A stretch of DNA of 31,431 bases from UBA2144 sp043819035 (GTDB lineage: Bacteria; Patescibacteriota; Gracilibacteria; Peribacterales; Peribacteraceae), in assembly GCA_043819035.1 (NCBI GenBank), contig JBDRFD010000059.1:1-31431 (forward strand), read 5' to 3'. The position numbers and the translations under genes are program-made. The notes below the pieces were generated by a model. It made no database searches. It saw only the letters and a program-made list of their open reading frames with translations, and was not told the origin of the DNA. Below, piece by piece: positions 14,804 to 21,993 of the stretch (position 1 is its first letter; each line of letters starts with the position of its first letter).

Positions 14804-15562
14804 ATGGCGATCTCAACTCTCCAAAGGTCACTTGAATCGATAGGACTCGATTCCAGGGAAGCCAGGCTCTATATAGCAGGGCTGCAACTGGGAAGTGCTC
14901 CTGCATCGGAGTATTCACGTCAGACATCACTTAATCGTATAACGGCATATAACACTCTCGAGTTACTTTCAAAACGAGGCGTTTTTACAGTTGTGAAGAA
15001 ACAACGTGGCAAGTGGTACACACCGGTTGCACCAGATCAACTTGCATTCGAAGCGCGTAAAAATGTGCAAGCTTTAGATCGTGTGATGCCGGAGTTACGA
15101 TCTCTGCAGGGATCAGAATATCGAAAACCAAACGTGGAATTCTATGAAGGATGGGAGGGTGTACGTCGGGTATATGAAGATACGCTTACGGCTGAGAGTG
15201 AACTCCTGAACTTCGCAAACTCCGCAATCGTCCGTGCCAACTGGCAGAATTACGATGAGGAGTATGTGGCTGAGCGTGTGAAGCGAGGAATTTATCTGCG
15301 CGGCATTGCACCCAATGATGAAGCGGGGAGGATGGTGCAGACAAAGGATGCGCAGTGTCATCGTGAAATCCGACTCGTCTCCAAAAAAGATTTTGATTTC
15401 AACAATGAGATCAAGATCTACGACAACAAAGTTGCGATCATTTCTTTCGGCGGAACTAAGGAGGATATGTTTGGTGTGATTATTGAGAGTAAAGAAGTTG
15501 CAGAAACTCAGAGGCAGATCTTTGAGATGGCCTGGAGGTATGCTGAGTTGACTAAGAAGTAG
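14804..15562 (+). CDS. TrmB-family transcriptional regulator
   Basis: 252 residues. The N-terminal winged helix reads MAISTLQRSLESIGLDSREARLYIAGLQLGSAPASEYSRQ, then TSLNRITAYNTLELLSKRG: the TrmB pattern (LGLTE.EA.vYlaLL, SRTTVYrtLe.L..kG). This is followed by a coiled-coil/hinge (QALDRVMPELRSL) and a C-terminal TrmB/PLD-like sensor domain with a conserved acidic and aromatic mix (VEFYEGWEGVRRVYEDTL). TrmB proteins usually bind sugars, but the CPR and archaeal members are diverse. Its stop lies one base before the ATG of a ZIP metal transporter, so the two are an operon; control of that transporter or of a metal-linked function is inferred. The ligand is unknown. Confidence 0.82.
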   Translation: MAISTLQRSLESIGLDSREARLYIAGLQLGSAPASEYSRQTSLNRITAYNTLELLSKRGVFTVVKKQRGKWYTPVAPDQLAFEARKNVQALDRVMPELRSLQGSEYRKPNVEFYEGWEGVRRVYEDTLTAESELLNFANSAIVRANWQNYDEEYVAERVKRGIYLRGIAPNDEAGRMVQTKDAQCHREIRLVSKKDFDFNNEIKIYDNKVAIISFGGTKEDMFGVIIESKEVAETQRQIFEMAWRYAELTKK

Positions 15563-15563
15563 C

Positions 15564-16343
15564 ATGCAATGTATGTTCTTCCTCGTGGAAAACCCGTATG
15601 CCTACATTTTCGGCAGTGTATTCCTTGTGAGCCTCATTTCGATTATTGGAGTTATGGTAATTGCGATACATGAACGCATTCTTGGGAAATTCATGCTCTA
15701 CTTCGTCAGCTTTTCCACGGGTGCACTCCTTGGAAACGTTTTCCTGCATTTGCTTCCTGAGGTTATTGAGCATAGTGACGATTTATCTCAAGGACTATTT
15801 ATTGTTCTCTTGGGAATCCTGATTTCCTTCATGATTGAAAAGTTCATTCACTGGAGGCACTGTCACTCGCTTGAATGTGCAAGCCACGTAAAACCGGTTG
15901 GTTCATTGGTAATAATCGGAGACGGTGTACACAATATCATTGATGGTATTCTGATTGCGGCGAGTTATATGGTGAGTATTCCGCTCGGGATTGCAACAAC
16001 CACTGCGGTCATCTTGCACGAGATCCCGCAGGAGTTCGGTGACTTTGCTGTACTAATGCACAGTGGGTTCTCTAAAGGCAAAGCGCTCCTCTTCAACTTT
16101 CTCTCTGCACTTACTGCATTCCTTGGAGTGTTTTTGGTTTTCAGTCTTTCAAAGAATGTTGAGGGTATTGAATCAATTCTTCTCCCACTCGCAGCAGGGA
16201 ACTTCCTATACATCGCAGGTGCAGACTTAATTCCTGAACTTCATACAGAAACATCATTCAAAAGTGCATTTTTTCAATTACTGTTCATGATCGCTGGAAT
16301 TGTTTTGATGTATGGACTCTCAGCTACTACCCTGTCTCATTAA
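15564..16343 (+). CDS. ZIP-family divalent metal transporter (1 of 3)
   Basis: 259 residues, about eight membrane segments. Seen: an N-terminal FSTGALLGNVFLHLLPEVIEH helix, a cytoplasmic-side His cluster (HWRHCHSLECASH, 96-108), TM4 with DGVHNIIDGILIA and TM5 with ILHEIPQEFGDFAVL, the two metal-site helices of the ZIP family. It should import Zn(II) or Fe(II)/Mn(II). The HEIPQE-GDF form matches the second ZIP gene at 24329-25075 more than the ZupT-like one at 21122-21925. It is cotranscribed with the TrmB-type regulator, and its stop overlaps the convergent CNNM gene's stop by 4 bp. An alternative ATG lies at 15573. Confidence 0.88.
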   Translation: MQCMFFLVENPYAYIFGSVFLVSLISIIGVMVIAIHERILGKFMLYFVSFSTGALLGNVFLHLLPEVIEHSDDLSQGLFIVLLGILISFMIEKFIHWRHCHSLECASHVKPVGSLVIIGDGVHNIIDGILIAASYMVSIPLGIATTTAVILHEIPQEFGDFAVLMHSGFSKGKALLFNFLSALTAFLGVFLVFSLSKNVEGIESILLPLAAGNFLYIAGADLIPELHTETSFKSAFFQLLFMIAGIVLMYGLSATTLSH

Positions 16344-17329
16344 GCGGTTTCGTACAAGTCCTCCTTCGTATCCGTCTCATCCTTTATTTCTCCGATAAGC
16401 TCTTCCAACACATCTTCGAGCGTCACGACACCGACCGTTTTTCCTTTTTCCTGAACAACAGCCAGGTGCTTTTCCTCTTCGCGGAAGAGAATCAGTAGCG
16501 AATCTAAGTGCATGTTTGCGTCAATCACGAGCGGTTCACGCATTACAGAGAAGAGATCAAGTGCCTCTTTGTTCTCGAAGTATGAGGCCAATAGATCTCG
16601 TCCAATAACTGTTCCCTGTACGTCATGGATGGATGAACCAAACACGGGGTAACGTGAAAACGGATTGTGAACTACTTTCTCTGTCGCCTCTTCCACGCTC
16701 GAGTCGATCTCTACGCTAATTATGTCTTTCAGGGGCGTCATGATGTCCTTAGCGGTTTTATCATTGAGAATGAATGCTCTGTGGATCAGTTGCCCTTCAT
16801 CACTTTCGATATGTCCTGCGCGCCTGCCAATTGCGACGAGTGAACGTATCTGGTCCTCAGTGCCCACTTTGCGTTCTCCGTGTTTAAAAGAACGTGTAAC
16901 CTTAGTGAGGACGAAAATCAGAGGATACATCAGCATCGTCAGTGCGAGGATAAACGGTGCAATCGCAAGAGAGAGCTTCACAGAATAATGAATCCCTAAA
17001 CTTTTTGGGAGAATTTCCGAGAAAATGATGATACCGAAGGTGAGTCCTGTGGTAATCACCGCAAGCACCGCATTGCCATACAGTTTGATGACTAAGTGTC
17101 CGACGAGAATGGAGCCAACAATGTTGACGATGTTGTTGAAAATCAAAATCGTCATCACGGACTGTTCTAGTGATCCGTGCACTTTCGAAAGTAGTTTTGC
17201 TCCACGGCGCTTTTCACGCACAAGCGTTTCCACTTCCATAGATCTCAGGCTCACGAGTGCCGCCTCGCTTCCGGAGAAGAATCCGGAGAGGGCGAGAACG
17301 ACAATGACGAGAATGATGAGGGTGGACAT
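16340..17329 (-). CDS. CNNM/HlyC-CorC family membrane protein with CBS pair
   Basis: 329 residues. The N-terminal DUF21/CNNM membrane domain has four spans (LSGFFSGSEAALVSLRSMEVE near 14-34, then FNNIVNIVGSILVG and FGIIIFSEILPKSLGIHYS), with the conserved small-residue and Pro positions of Mg/Na exporters. It is followed by a tandem CBS pair (IMTPLKDIISVE, SRYPVFG, VIGRDLL; then VVTLEDVLEELIGEI). The usual C-terminal CorC/HlyC transporter-associated domain is missing; the protein stops about 15 residues after the second CBS, so it is a short form. Likely a Mg(II) or other cation exporter gated by nucleotides. Convergent with the ZIP gene. Confidence 0.87.
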   Translation of the reverse strand: MSTLIILVIVVLALSGFFSGSEAALVSLRSMEVETLVREKRRGAKLLSKVHGSLEQSVMTILIFNNIVNIVGSILVGHLVIKLYGNAVLAVITTGLTFGIIIFSEILPKSLGIHYSVKLSLAIAPFILALTMLMYPLIFVLTKVTRSFKHGERKVGTEDQIRSLVAIGRRAGHIESDEGQLIHRAFILNDKTAKDIMTPLKDIISVEIDSSVEEATEKVVHNPFSRYPVFGSSIHDVQGTVIGRDLLASYFENKEALDLFSVMREPLVIDANMHLDSLLILFREEEKHLAVVQEKGKTVGVVTLEDVLEELIGEIKDETDTKEDLYETA

Positions 17330-17735
17330 GGGTTCAGAGTAACGGGAAATGGGGGGAAACTCAAAAGATACTAAAAAGAGGAATTATTCCGATTTTTGTC
17401 TACCCCACTTTCTTGATTATCGTATAATCCATCTGTTGCAAGTTTCTTTGCAGCTCTCTGTTCATTTTTCTCATTACGTTCCTCGGCCCCGCACCACTCA
17501 CTTCGTTCGGGTACGGGACGAGTAGCTCCAGCCTTCGTCACGCTTCAACCTTCGCATCTGGGCTTCGGCCGACAAGAAGGCGGGACTACTGCCGGCAAGA
17601 TATGACAATGTCATTGTTTCCGATCTTTCTATTATCAACGTTCCTCGGTAGCTCCAGCCTTCGTCCCGCTAAAGCGGAACTACGGCCGGCAAGATATTAC
17701 AATGTTAGTGTTTCCGTTCTTTCTATTATCAACGT
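17330..17735. repeat. Repeat-filled gap upstream of tRNA-Asn
   Basis: A 406-bp gap without a gene. It holds a short GTTCCTCGG copy at 17475-17484, a long palindromic element at 17522-17596 (GTAGCTCCAGCCTTCGTC ... GCGGGACTAC ... GCCGGC), a shorter version at 17648-17690 (CCGCT-AA-AGCGG core flanked by GTAG and CTAC), and two 64-bp direct repeats carrying the promoter-like region and tRNA 5' end. A TATAAT hexamer at 17423-17428 has no clear -35. Confidence 0.7.
17591..17654 (+). repeat. Direct repeat copy 1: tRNA-Asn 5' flank plus first 13 nt of tRNA
   Basis: A 64-bp sequence matching 17685-17748 with four mismatches (period 94 bp). It ends TCCTCGGTAGCTC, identical to the first 13 nt of tRNA-Asn, then breaks into the palindromic element. 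It is a truncated tRNA start and cannot fold as a tRNA. Confidence 0.85.
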
Positions 17736-17748
17736 TCCTCGGTAGCTC
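17685..17748 (+). repeat. Direct repeat copy 2: runs into intact tRNA-Asn
   Basis: The second 64-bp copy; its last 13 nt are the real 5' end of tRNA-Asn. It includes a TATTAT box at 17724-17729, in position for a -10. Confidence 0.85.
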
Positions 17749-17810
17749 AATGGTAGAGCAAGTGGCTGTTAACCACTAGGTTGCTGGTTCGAATCCAGCC
17801 CGAGGAGCCA
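17736..17810 (+). tRNA. tRNA-Asn (GTT), CCA encoded
   Basis: Cloverleaf: acceptor TCCTCGG pairs with CCGAGGA; D-arm from TAGCTCAATGGTAGAGCA; anticodon stem GTGG/CCAC with loop CTGTTAA, so anticodon GTT reads Asn codons; T-arm GCTGG-TTCGAAT-CCAGC; discriminator G; the CCA end is encoded at 17808-17810. The upstream region is tandemly duplicated with its first 13 nt. A T-rich run follows downstream. Confidence 0.97.
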
Positions 17811-17839
17811 CATTATATCTATTCTTTTCCTTAATATGG

Positions 17840-17868
17840 TATGGCATAAATTTATTATCTATGCCATA
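17840..17868 (+). promoter_or_regulatory. Perfect inverted repeat, likely operator of the fic gene
   Basis: TATGGCATA (17840-17848) and TATGCCATA (17860-17868): perfect 9-bp arms, 11-bp gap, half-sites 20 bp apart, i.e. the same DNA face. A possible promoter TGGCAT (17842-17847), 17 bp, CATAAT (17865-17870) overlaps both arms. The fic ATG follows at 17877, so binding here would block transcription. Confidence 0.65.
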
Positions 17869-17876
17869 ATAGAGGC

Positions 17877-18806
17877 ATGTTGGATCCACGCATACAGAAA
17901 CGTATTGATGAGAAGCTCGCGAAGCTCAACAAGCTCCGTCCGCTCAATACAAATCAAGTCCGAAAGTTGCGGGAGCAATTGGAGATTGAAATGACGTACA
18001 ATTCGAATGCCATAGAGGGTAACAGCCTGACGTTGCGTGAGACATGGCTTGTTCTCCACGAAGGCTTGACGATCAAAGGCAAGCCCCTTAAAGATCACCT
18101 CGAAGCAAAAGACCATCAAGAGGCACTCGATTTTCTCTATGAACTCGTATCCGGTAATCGCTGTACTATCTCCGAGCATCTGATCCGACAGCTGCATCAA
18201 CTCATCGTTCAGGAGACGGAGAAAGAATTTGCAGGAAAGTATCGCGATGGAGCGGTAATGATTGGCGGAGCCACACACACCCCTCCGGATGCAGTAGATG
18301 TACCAAGACAAATGAAGAAATTGATTGAGTGGCTCAAAACAAACGAGAAGAAACTCCATCCTGTTGTTCTTTCCGCCATACTTCACCACAAACTCGTCGC
18401 CATTCATCCGTTCTTCGATGGGAACGGGAGGACAGCGCGTCTCGTAATGAATGTCACATTGATGCGAAACGGGTTTCCACTGGCAATTATTCTCAAGACC
18501 GACCGCAAGAAGTACTACTCCGTACTGCAGAAAGCAGATAGTGGTACAGTGGAACCACTCGTTCTTTTTGTGGCTCAGGCAGTGGAACGCTCTCTCGATC
18601 TCTACATCCGAACATTTGCAAAAGAGGAAACCGGAAAATTGATGAAGCTTTCAGGGGCAGCGACAGGTACTCCCTATAGTGCAAAATATCTCAATCTGCT
18701 TGCCCGCACCGGAAAGCTCTTTGCGGTGAAGCGCGGGCGTCTCTGGTATACAACGAAAGAAGCGGTAAAAGACTACCAGAGAAACCGTTTGCGCAAACGA
18801 TCGTAG
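17877..18806 (+). CDS. Fic-domain protein, class II, with C-terminal winged-helix-like region
   Basis: 309 residues. Fic proteins usually transfer AMP from ATP to a hydroxyl of a target protein. Seen: the N-terminal inhibitory helix motif SNAIEG at 43-48 ((S/T)xxxE(G/N), so class II, self-inhibited by a Glu), the flap region GGATHTPPDA near 130-139, and the catalytic loop HPFFDGNGRTAR at 177-188 with His, acidic residue and both Arg intact. The C-terminal 60 residues (LMKLSGAATGTPYSAKYLNLLARTGKLFAVKRGRLWYT) look like a wHTH, as in many Fic/DOC regulators. A perfect inverted repeat precedes the gene, so self-repression through that domain is plausible. The target is unknown. It sits just after tRNA-Asn, a common site for accessory genes. 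Confidence 0.9.
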   Translation: MLDPRIQKRIDEKLAKLNKLRPLNTNQVRKLREQLEIEMTYNSNAIEGNSLTLRETWLVLHEGLTIKGKPLKDHLEAKDHQEALDFLYELVSGNRCTISEHLIRQLHQLIVQETEKEFAGKYRDGAVMIGGATHTPPDAVDVPRQMKKLIEWLKTNEKKLHPVVLSAILHHKLVAIHPFFDGNGRTARLVMNVTLMRNGFPLAIILKTDRKKYYSVLQKADSGTVEPLVLFVAQAVERSLDLYIRTFAKEETGKLMKLSGAATGTPYSAKYLNLLARTGKLFAVKRGRLWYTTKEAVKDYQRNRLRKRS

Positions 18807-18969
18807 TGCGATTTGTCGTTCGAATTGCGTCCAGTACGCCGAGCCAATTTGAATTCGAACCAACGATGGCTTGTACAAGCCAAAATTCTGTTTTAATAGT
18901 GTCCAATTTGGCAAATTTGTAAAAGAAAACCGACTTAATAGTGTAGGATTGGGGTACTGTATACTAAGA

Positions 18970-18997
18970 TTGACATTGCGATATCAGCACGTACAAT
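18970..18997 (+). promoter_or_regulatory. Promoter of the racemase transcript
   Basis: TTGACA (18970-18975), a 16-bp spacer, TACAAT (18992-18997). The start site should fall near 19004, just before the leader-peptide ATG at 19007. The -35 is a perfect consensus match. Confidence 0.6.
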
Positions 18998-19006
18998 ATA
19001 GCCATA

Positions 19007-19054
19007 ATGGTTATTGTCTCTCTTCAGTTTTGTGCACATCGTCGCGCCTCGTAG
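19007..19054 (+). CDS. Putative 15-residue leader peptide
   Basis: ATG to TAG reading MVIVSLQFCAHRRAS. It begins about 3 nt after the predicted start site, and its stop lies inside the hairpin at 19041-19064, just upstream of an intrinsic terminator. That geometry is the one used by ribosome-controlled attenuators. The His-Arg-Arg codons cover the 5' arm of the hairpin. It may be chance; no homology can be judged at this length. Confidence 0.4.
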   Translation: MVIVSLQFCAHRRAS

Positions 19055-19064
19055 AGGTAGCGAC
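19041..19064 (+). promoter_or_regulatory. Leader hairpin with alternative pairing partner
   Basis: Outer stem GTCGC/GCGAC (41-45 with 60-64) and inner stem CCTC/GAGG around a GTA loop. AGAGGT at 19053-19058 can instead pair with ACCTCT at 19091-19096, the 5' arm of the terminator, which would prevent termination. Confidence 0.55.
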
Positions 19065-19091
19065 ATTTTGCATATTCTGAATCTTGTCCGA

Positions 19092-19123
19092 CCTCTGCGA
19101 GCATTCTCGAAGAGGCGTTTTTT
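19092..19123 (+). terminator. Intrinsic terminator directly before the racemase start codon
   Basis: CCTCTgCGAG, loop CATT, CTCGaAGAGG, then CG and six T (19118-19123). The ATG follows at 19129. Any promoter for the gene must lie upstream, so this terminator must be read through or regulated. Confidence 0.8.
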
Positions 19124-19128
19124 CTATT

Positions 19129-19851
19129 ATGCCTTTACCACAACAAACCATCGGCATCCTGGGGGGCATGGGACCCAACGCTTCGGCAGATTTCCTCCAG
19201 AGAATACTACGGATTTCCAGCAAGAAGTACGGTGCGGTGCAGGACGATGAGTATCCATCTATTGTACTTAACAGCATTGGACTGCAGGGCTTTGCCACAA
19301 GCGGTATTACAAATATGCCTCTCGTAGAGCAGCAACTCATTCAAGGTGTCCAATTTCTCACAAAGGCCGGCACAAATATCATCGCTATACCATGCAATAC
19401 CGTGCACTGCTGTTACCAGACAGTGCAATCGACTACCCCTATTCCCATATTGCACACAGCTGAAATAACTGCAGCTGCTGTTGCAGATATAGGTATAAGC
19501 AGGATTGGACTCTGTAGTTCGGTAACGACCGTACAAACAAAATTGTACGAAGATGCATGTGCGGCAAAAGGTATTGATGTGCTTGTGCCTTCGCCAAATC
19601 AACAGAAAATTGTGAATGATATAATTGAATCCGTAATGTCCGGTGGAAATGGCGAGGAGGAACTTTTACAACTCAAGTCCGTGATTCTTGGATTGCAATC
19701 GCAAGGTGCACAAGGAGTAATTCTCGGATGTACGGAACTACCGCTGGTGATAAATCAGAAATGGACTGACGTTCCTCTCTTTGACTCATTGGAACTACTT
19801 GCTATTGCAGCGACAGATGCGGCATACGCTGCCGATTGTGCTGTTGTATGA
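19129..19851 (+). CDS. Aspartate/glutamate racemase family protein
   Basis: A 240-residue PLP-independent racemase with two catalytic Cys in two similar half-domains: IPCNTVH with C89 and LGCTEL with C201. The N-terminus QTIGILGGMGPNASADFLQRI is the classic aspartate racemase start (IGilGGmGP.at). It would make D-Asp or D-Glu, the latter for peptidoglycan; the GGMGP form favours the Asp racemase (RacD/YgeA) branch. I use ATG 19129; an in-frame TTG 15 codons upstream would begin before the terminator and is unlikely. Expression seems to be set by the attenuator-like leader in front. No amino-acid operon lies next to it. Confidence 0.88.
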   Translation: MPLPQQTIGILGGMGPNASADFLQRILRISSKKYGAVQDDEYPSIVLNSIGLQGFATSGITNMPLVEQQLIQGVQFLTKAGTNIIAIPCNTVHCCYQTVQSTTPIPILHTAEITAAAVADIGISRIGLCSSVTTVQTKLYEDACAAKGIDVLVPSPNQQKIVNDIIESVMSGGNGEEELLQLKSVILGLQSQGAQGVILGCTELPLVINQKWTDVPLFDSLELLAIAATDAAYAADCAVV

Positions 19852-19990
19852 TTGATTACAGAAGTACCTCCGCCCTCTCACACTCTGAAACGTCGAATAG
19901 GAGTGTTTTAAGTGTGTGGGTATCTGAGAGCCAATCTTGATTTATTATACGTCCTAAATATAGATATGCCCCATTGCTATCTTTAGAATT

Positions 19991-21070
19991 TCATCGTGCA
20001 AACGAACGCGCTGCAAAGAATGTGGAAATAGGAGTGGCAAGTAAAAGAGCACTACTGCCTACCAAAGTTCTGATAATTTCTTCTGTTAAAAAGGCACTAT
20101 TCAGTGTAACCCAAGCCGGAGCACCTCCGCCCAAGGTGAATAGCATGAACATAGGTAACGATGCTCCAATATATGCCAATGCCAGTGTGTTAATCATAGA
20201 CGCGATGTGCTCATGACCTACAGAAAGTCCTGATTTATAAAGCTGTTTAAAATCGTATGCCGGATTTGCTTTCCTTACTTCATCAACTGCAGCAACCTGT
20301 GATGTTGTAATGTCATCAAGAACTCCAAGTGCTCCGATAATAATTCCTGCAAGAAGAAGCCCTTTGGGGTCAATATGAAGTGTAGGGTCAAGCTTCAGAA
20401 AAACGCTTTCTTCACTTCCAAGTCCGAAGAGACTCACAAGATCAACAGTGACAAATGCGATAACAATAGCACACACAAGAGTTATGCAAGTAGACAACAG
20501 AGCTAGCAACGCCCTCTTGTTGTATCCATGAGCAATTAAGATAGTGGAACATGCAATCAAAAATGTTCCGACAATGCTAACACCAAACGCATTCCAACCT
20601 GCCTTGATCAAGGGAAAGATAATAAAGATTATAATTGATATTGACACGATAAGACCGAATAGGGACATCAGCCCCCTCTTTTTACCAATCATTGTTACTA
20701 GAATCAAGAAAGCACAGAAAACCCAAAAGAGATGATTCAACCTAAATGTTTCTTGAAAATAGTACACTTCGCTCCCATCAGGACGTGCAAGGTTTTGCAG
20801 TATTACTGTTTGTCCCGAAACAATGCGTAAATCTTCTCGATTCGCCGTTTGTTCATTTGTAACATCAATAATTGTCCCCTCATTTGGACCATTTAGAAGG
20901 CGAACTTGCGCTTGTTGCAGGGGGTATTCACCTTCCGTATGCACCTCACTAACTTCTTGAACACGTGCACGAATATAATTCATTACAGGCTCCTGCGCAG
21001 ATACTGTCTGTATAAAACATAAAGCACCAAAGATGATAAAACAGGTAATGGTTTTGGATCGAATGAACAT
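19991..21070 (-). CDS. YibE/F family membrane protein
   Basis: 359 residues. The signal peptide MFIRSKTITCFIIFGALCFIQTVSA is followed by an extracytoplasmic beta-rich domain (RARVQEVSEV, LLNGPNEGTIIDV, VSGQTVILQ) to about 105 and then eight or so membrane spans. Typical YibE/F motifs are seen: KKRGLMSLFGL, GALGVLDDITTSQVAAVDEV and LGGGAPAWVTLNS. The family is widespread in Firmicutes and CPR but has no proven activity; transport is presumed. A 17-bp shared motif overlaps the start codon (21065-21081), so expression is probably controlled together with the neighbouring metal/redox genes. Divergent from the ZupT-like gene. Confidence 0.85.
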   Translation of the reverse strand: MFIRSKTITCFIIFGALCFIQTVSAQEPVMNYIRARVQEVSEVHTEGEYPLQQAQVRLLNGPNEGTIIDVTNEQTANREDLRIVSGQTVILQNLARPDGSEVYYFQETFRLNHLFWVFCAFLILVTMIGKKRGLMSLFGLIVSISIIIFIIFPLIKAGWNAFGVSIVGTFLIACSTILIAHGYNKRALLALLSTCITLVCAIVIAFVTVDLVSLFGLGSEESVFLKLDPTLHIDPKGLLLAGIIIGALGVLDDITTSQVAAVDEVRKANPAYDFKQLYKSGLSVGHEHIASMINTLALAYIGASLPMFMLFTLGGGAPAWVTLNSAFLTEEIIRTLVGSSALLLATPISTFFAARSFAR

Positions 21071-21081
21071 ATACCCATATT
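21065..21081 (+). promoter_or_regulatory. Shared 17-bp motif, site 1 (yibE/F - zupT divergent region)
   Basis: GAACATATACCCATATT, matching sites at 21947-21963 and 23718-23734 in at least 14 of 17 positions. Here it overlaps the YibE/F start codon, so it cannot serve as that gene's -10 and fits a repressor site better. It lies 26 bp upstream of the zupT -10. Confidence 0.6.
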
Positions 21082-21103
21082 CTACACCGATGCTTGATTG
21101 AAC

Positions 21104-21112
21104 TGCTATAAT
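21104..21112 (+). promoter_or_regulatory. Extended -10 promoter of the ZupT-like gene
   Basis: TGCTATAAT: a perfect TATAAT (21107-21112) with an upstream TG. The expected start site is 21118-21120 and the ATG is at 21122, so the mRNA would be leaderless or nearly so. Confidence 0.6.
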
Positions 21113-21121
21113 AAATTACAA

Positions 21122-21925
21122 ATGCAAAACGGATCTAATCTTCTCATAGCAATTTTACTAACGCTTTTTGCGGGCATGAGTACTATGCTCGGCAGTATTT
21201 TTGCTTTCTCGACATGCCGAAAGAGTGCTCGATCCTTTGCCGTAGCATTGGGTTTTTCCGCAGGATTCATGGTTTATATTTCATTCGTTGACCTTCTGCC
21301 CGAAGGGATGGATCGTCTTACAGAAATATATGGTGAAAATGCCGGGCATTGGAGAGCTATACTTAGCTTTTTTGTAGGGATTGCCGTTGTTGCAATATTG
21401 GACGGAATCGTACCGCATTGCACAGGAGGAAGATGTCGTCGAGGTTTGGATCACAAATGCAAGCATGCCCCTCTGTATCACACAGGCGTACTTGCAGCTA
21501 TTGCCTTAGCAATCCATAATTTGCCTGAGGGCTTCGTAACACTCATAGGAGTAGTTGATGATATCCATGTCGGAATTGCACTCGCTGTTGCAATCGCAAT
21601 TCATAATATCCCGGAGGGCATATCGATCTGCGTACCTGTATATGCAGCTACGGGTAAAAAAAGTACAGCGCTGTGGTACACATTTATTGCAGGAATCTCG
21701 GAACCTATTGGAGCAATTATAGGATATCTGCTTCTTAAGTCTTGTATTACCGGCGTTCTTTGTGGAATATCGTTTTGCGGTGTAGCGGGGATGATGACAT
21801 ATCTTGCTCTCGACCAATTGCTTCCTGCTGCACGTGCGCACACGAATCCGCATTGGGCAATGGTTGGATTTGTAGCAGGGATGTTTTGTATGGCAGTAAG
21901 CCTGTTTCTACTGGGCTTGGCTTGA
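21122..21925 (+). CDS. zupT: ZupT-like ZIP zinc transporter (2 of 3)
   Basis: 267 residues from ATG 21122 (MQNGSNLLIAILLTLFAG); the longer reading starts at TTG within the promoter. Eight spans with ZupT signatures: FSAGFMVYISFVDLLPEGMD near 49-68, a Cys/His-rich loop (PHCTGGRCRRGLDHKCKH) at about 100-117, then AIHNLPEGFVTLIG and AIHNIPEGISICVPV. The paired HNxPEG helices form the metal site and distinguish the ZupT/GufA branch. It should import Zn(II) and perhaps Fe(II). It is divergent from YibE/F, with a shared 17-bp motif between them, and the next gene encodes a small DUF5320 protein. Confidence 0.92.
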   Translation: MQNGSNLLIAILLTLFAGMSTMLGSIFAFSTCRKSARSFAVALGFSAGFMVYISFVDLLPEGMDRLTEIYGENAGHWRAILSFFVGIAVVAILDGIVPHCTGGRCRRGLDHKCKHAPLYHTGVLAAIALAIHNLPEGFVTLIGVVDDIHVGIALAVAIAIHNIPEGISICVPVYAATGKKSTALWYTFIAGISEPIGAIIGYLLLKSCITGVLCGISFCGVAGMMTYLALDQLLPAARAHTNPHWAMVGFVAGMFCMAVSLFLLGLA

Positions 21926-21933
21926 CAAAATAG

Positions 21934-21962
21934 TTGACTCGTAATGATTATGGGTATATATT
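21934..21962 (+). promoter_or_regulatory. Promoter of the DUF5320-DUF134 unit
   Basis: TTGACT (21934-21939), a 17-bp spacer, TATATT (21957-21962). A second TTGACA lies at 21922-21927. The -10 falls inside the shared 17-bp motif, so a protein bound there would block polymerase. Confidence 0.55.
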
Positions 21963-21963
21963 C
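21947..21963 (-). promoter_or_regulatory. Shared 17-bp motif, site 2 (upstream of DUF5320)
   Basis: The minus strand reads GAATATATACCCATAAT. It covers the -10 of the promoter for the DUF5320-DUF134 unit. Confidence 0.6.
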
Positions 21964-21993
21964 ATTATGTTTTATTCTTTACCCCTTAATATT

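Larger units (their letters stand above)
18807..19128 (+). other. Intergenic region: inverted repeat, promoter and attenuator-like leader
   Basis: A 322-bp gap before the racemase. 18823-18862 holds GTTCGAATT and its exact complement AATTCGAAC about 25 bp apart, with a tRNA T-arm look but no cloverleaf. The rest is a promoter at 18970-18997, a 15-codon leader ORF, a hairpin and a terminator, each listed separately. Confidence 0.6.

Noticed and set aside
14553..14930. 125-codon minus-strand reading across the G-rich region and into the TrmB-type gene
   Set aside because: It is antisense to a well-supported gene and its composition is not protein-like.
18823..18900. Possible tRNA or tRNA remnant on the minus strand (TTGGTTCGAATTC T-arm look, GGCTTGTACAAGCC hairpin)
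   Set aside because: The acceptor strand has no partner, the T-stem has mismatches and the anticodon stem does not fit a 5+7+5 arm. A weakly similar stretch at 25283-25303 (17 of 21) may be chance.
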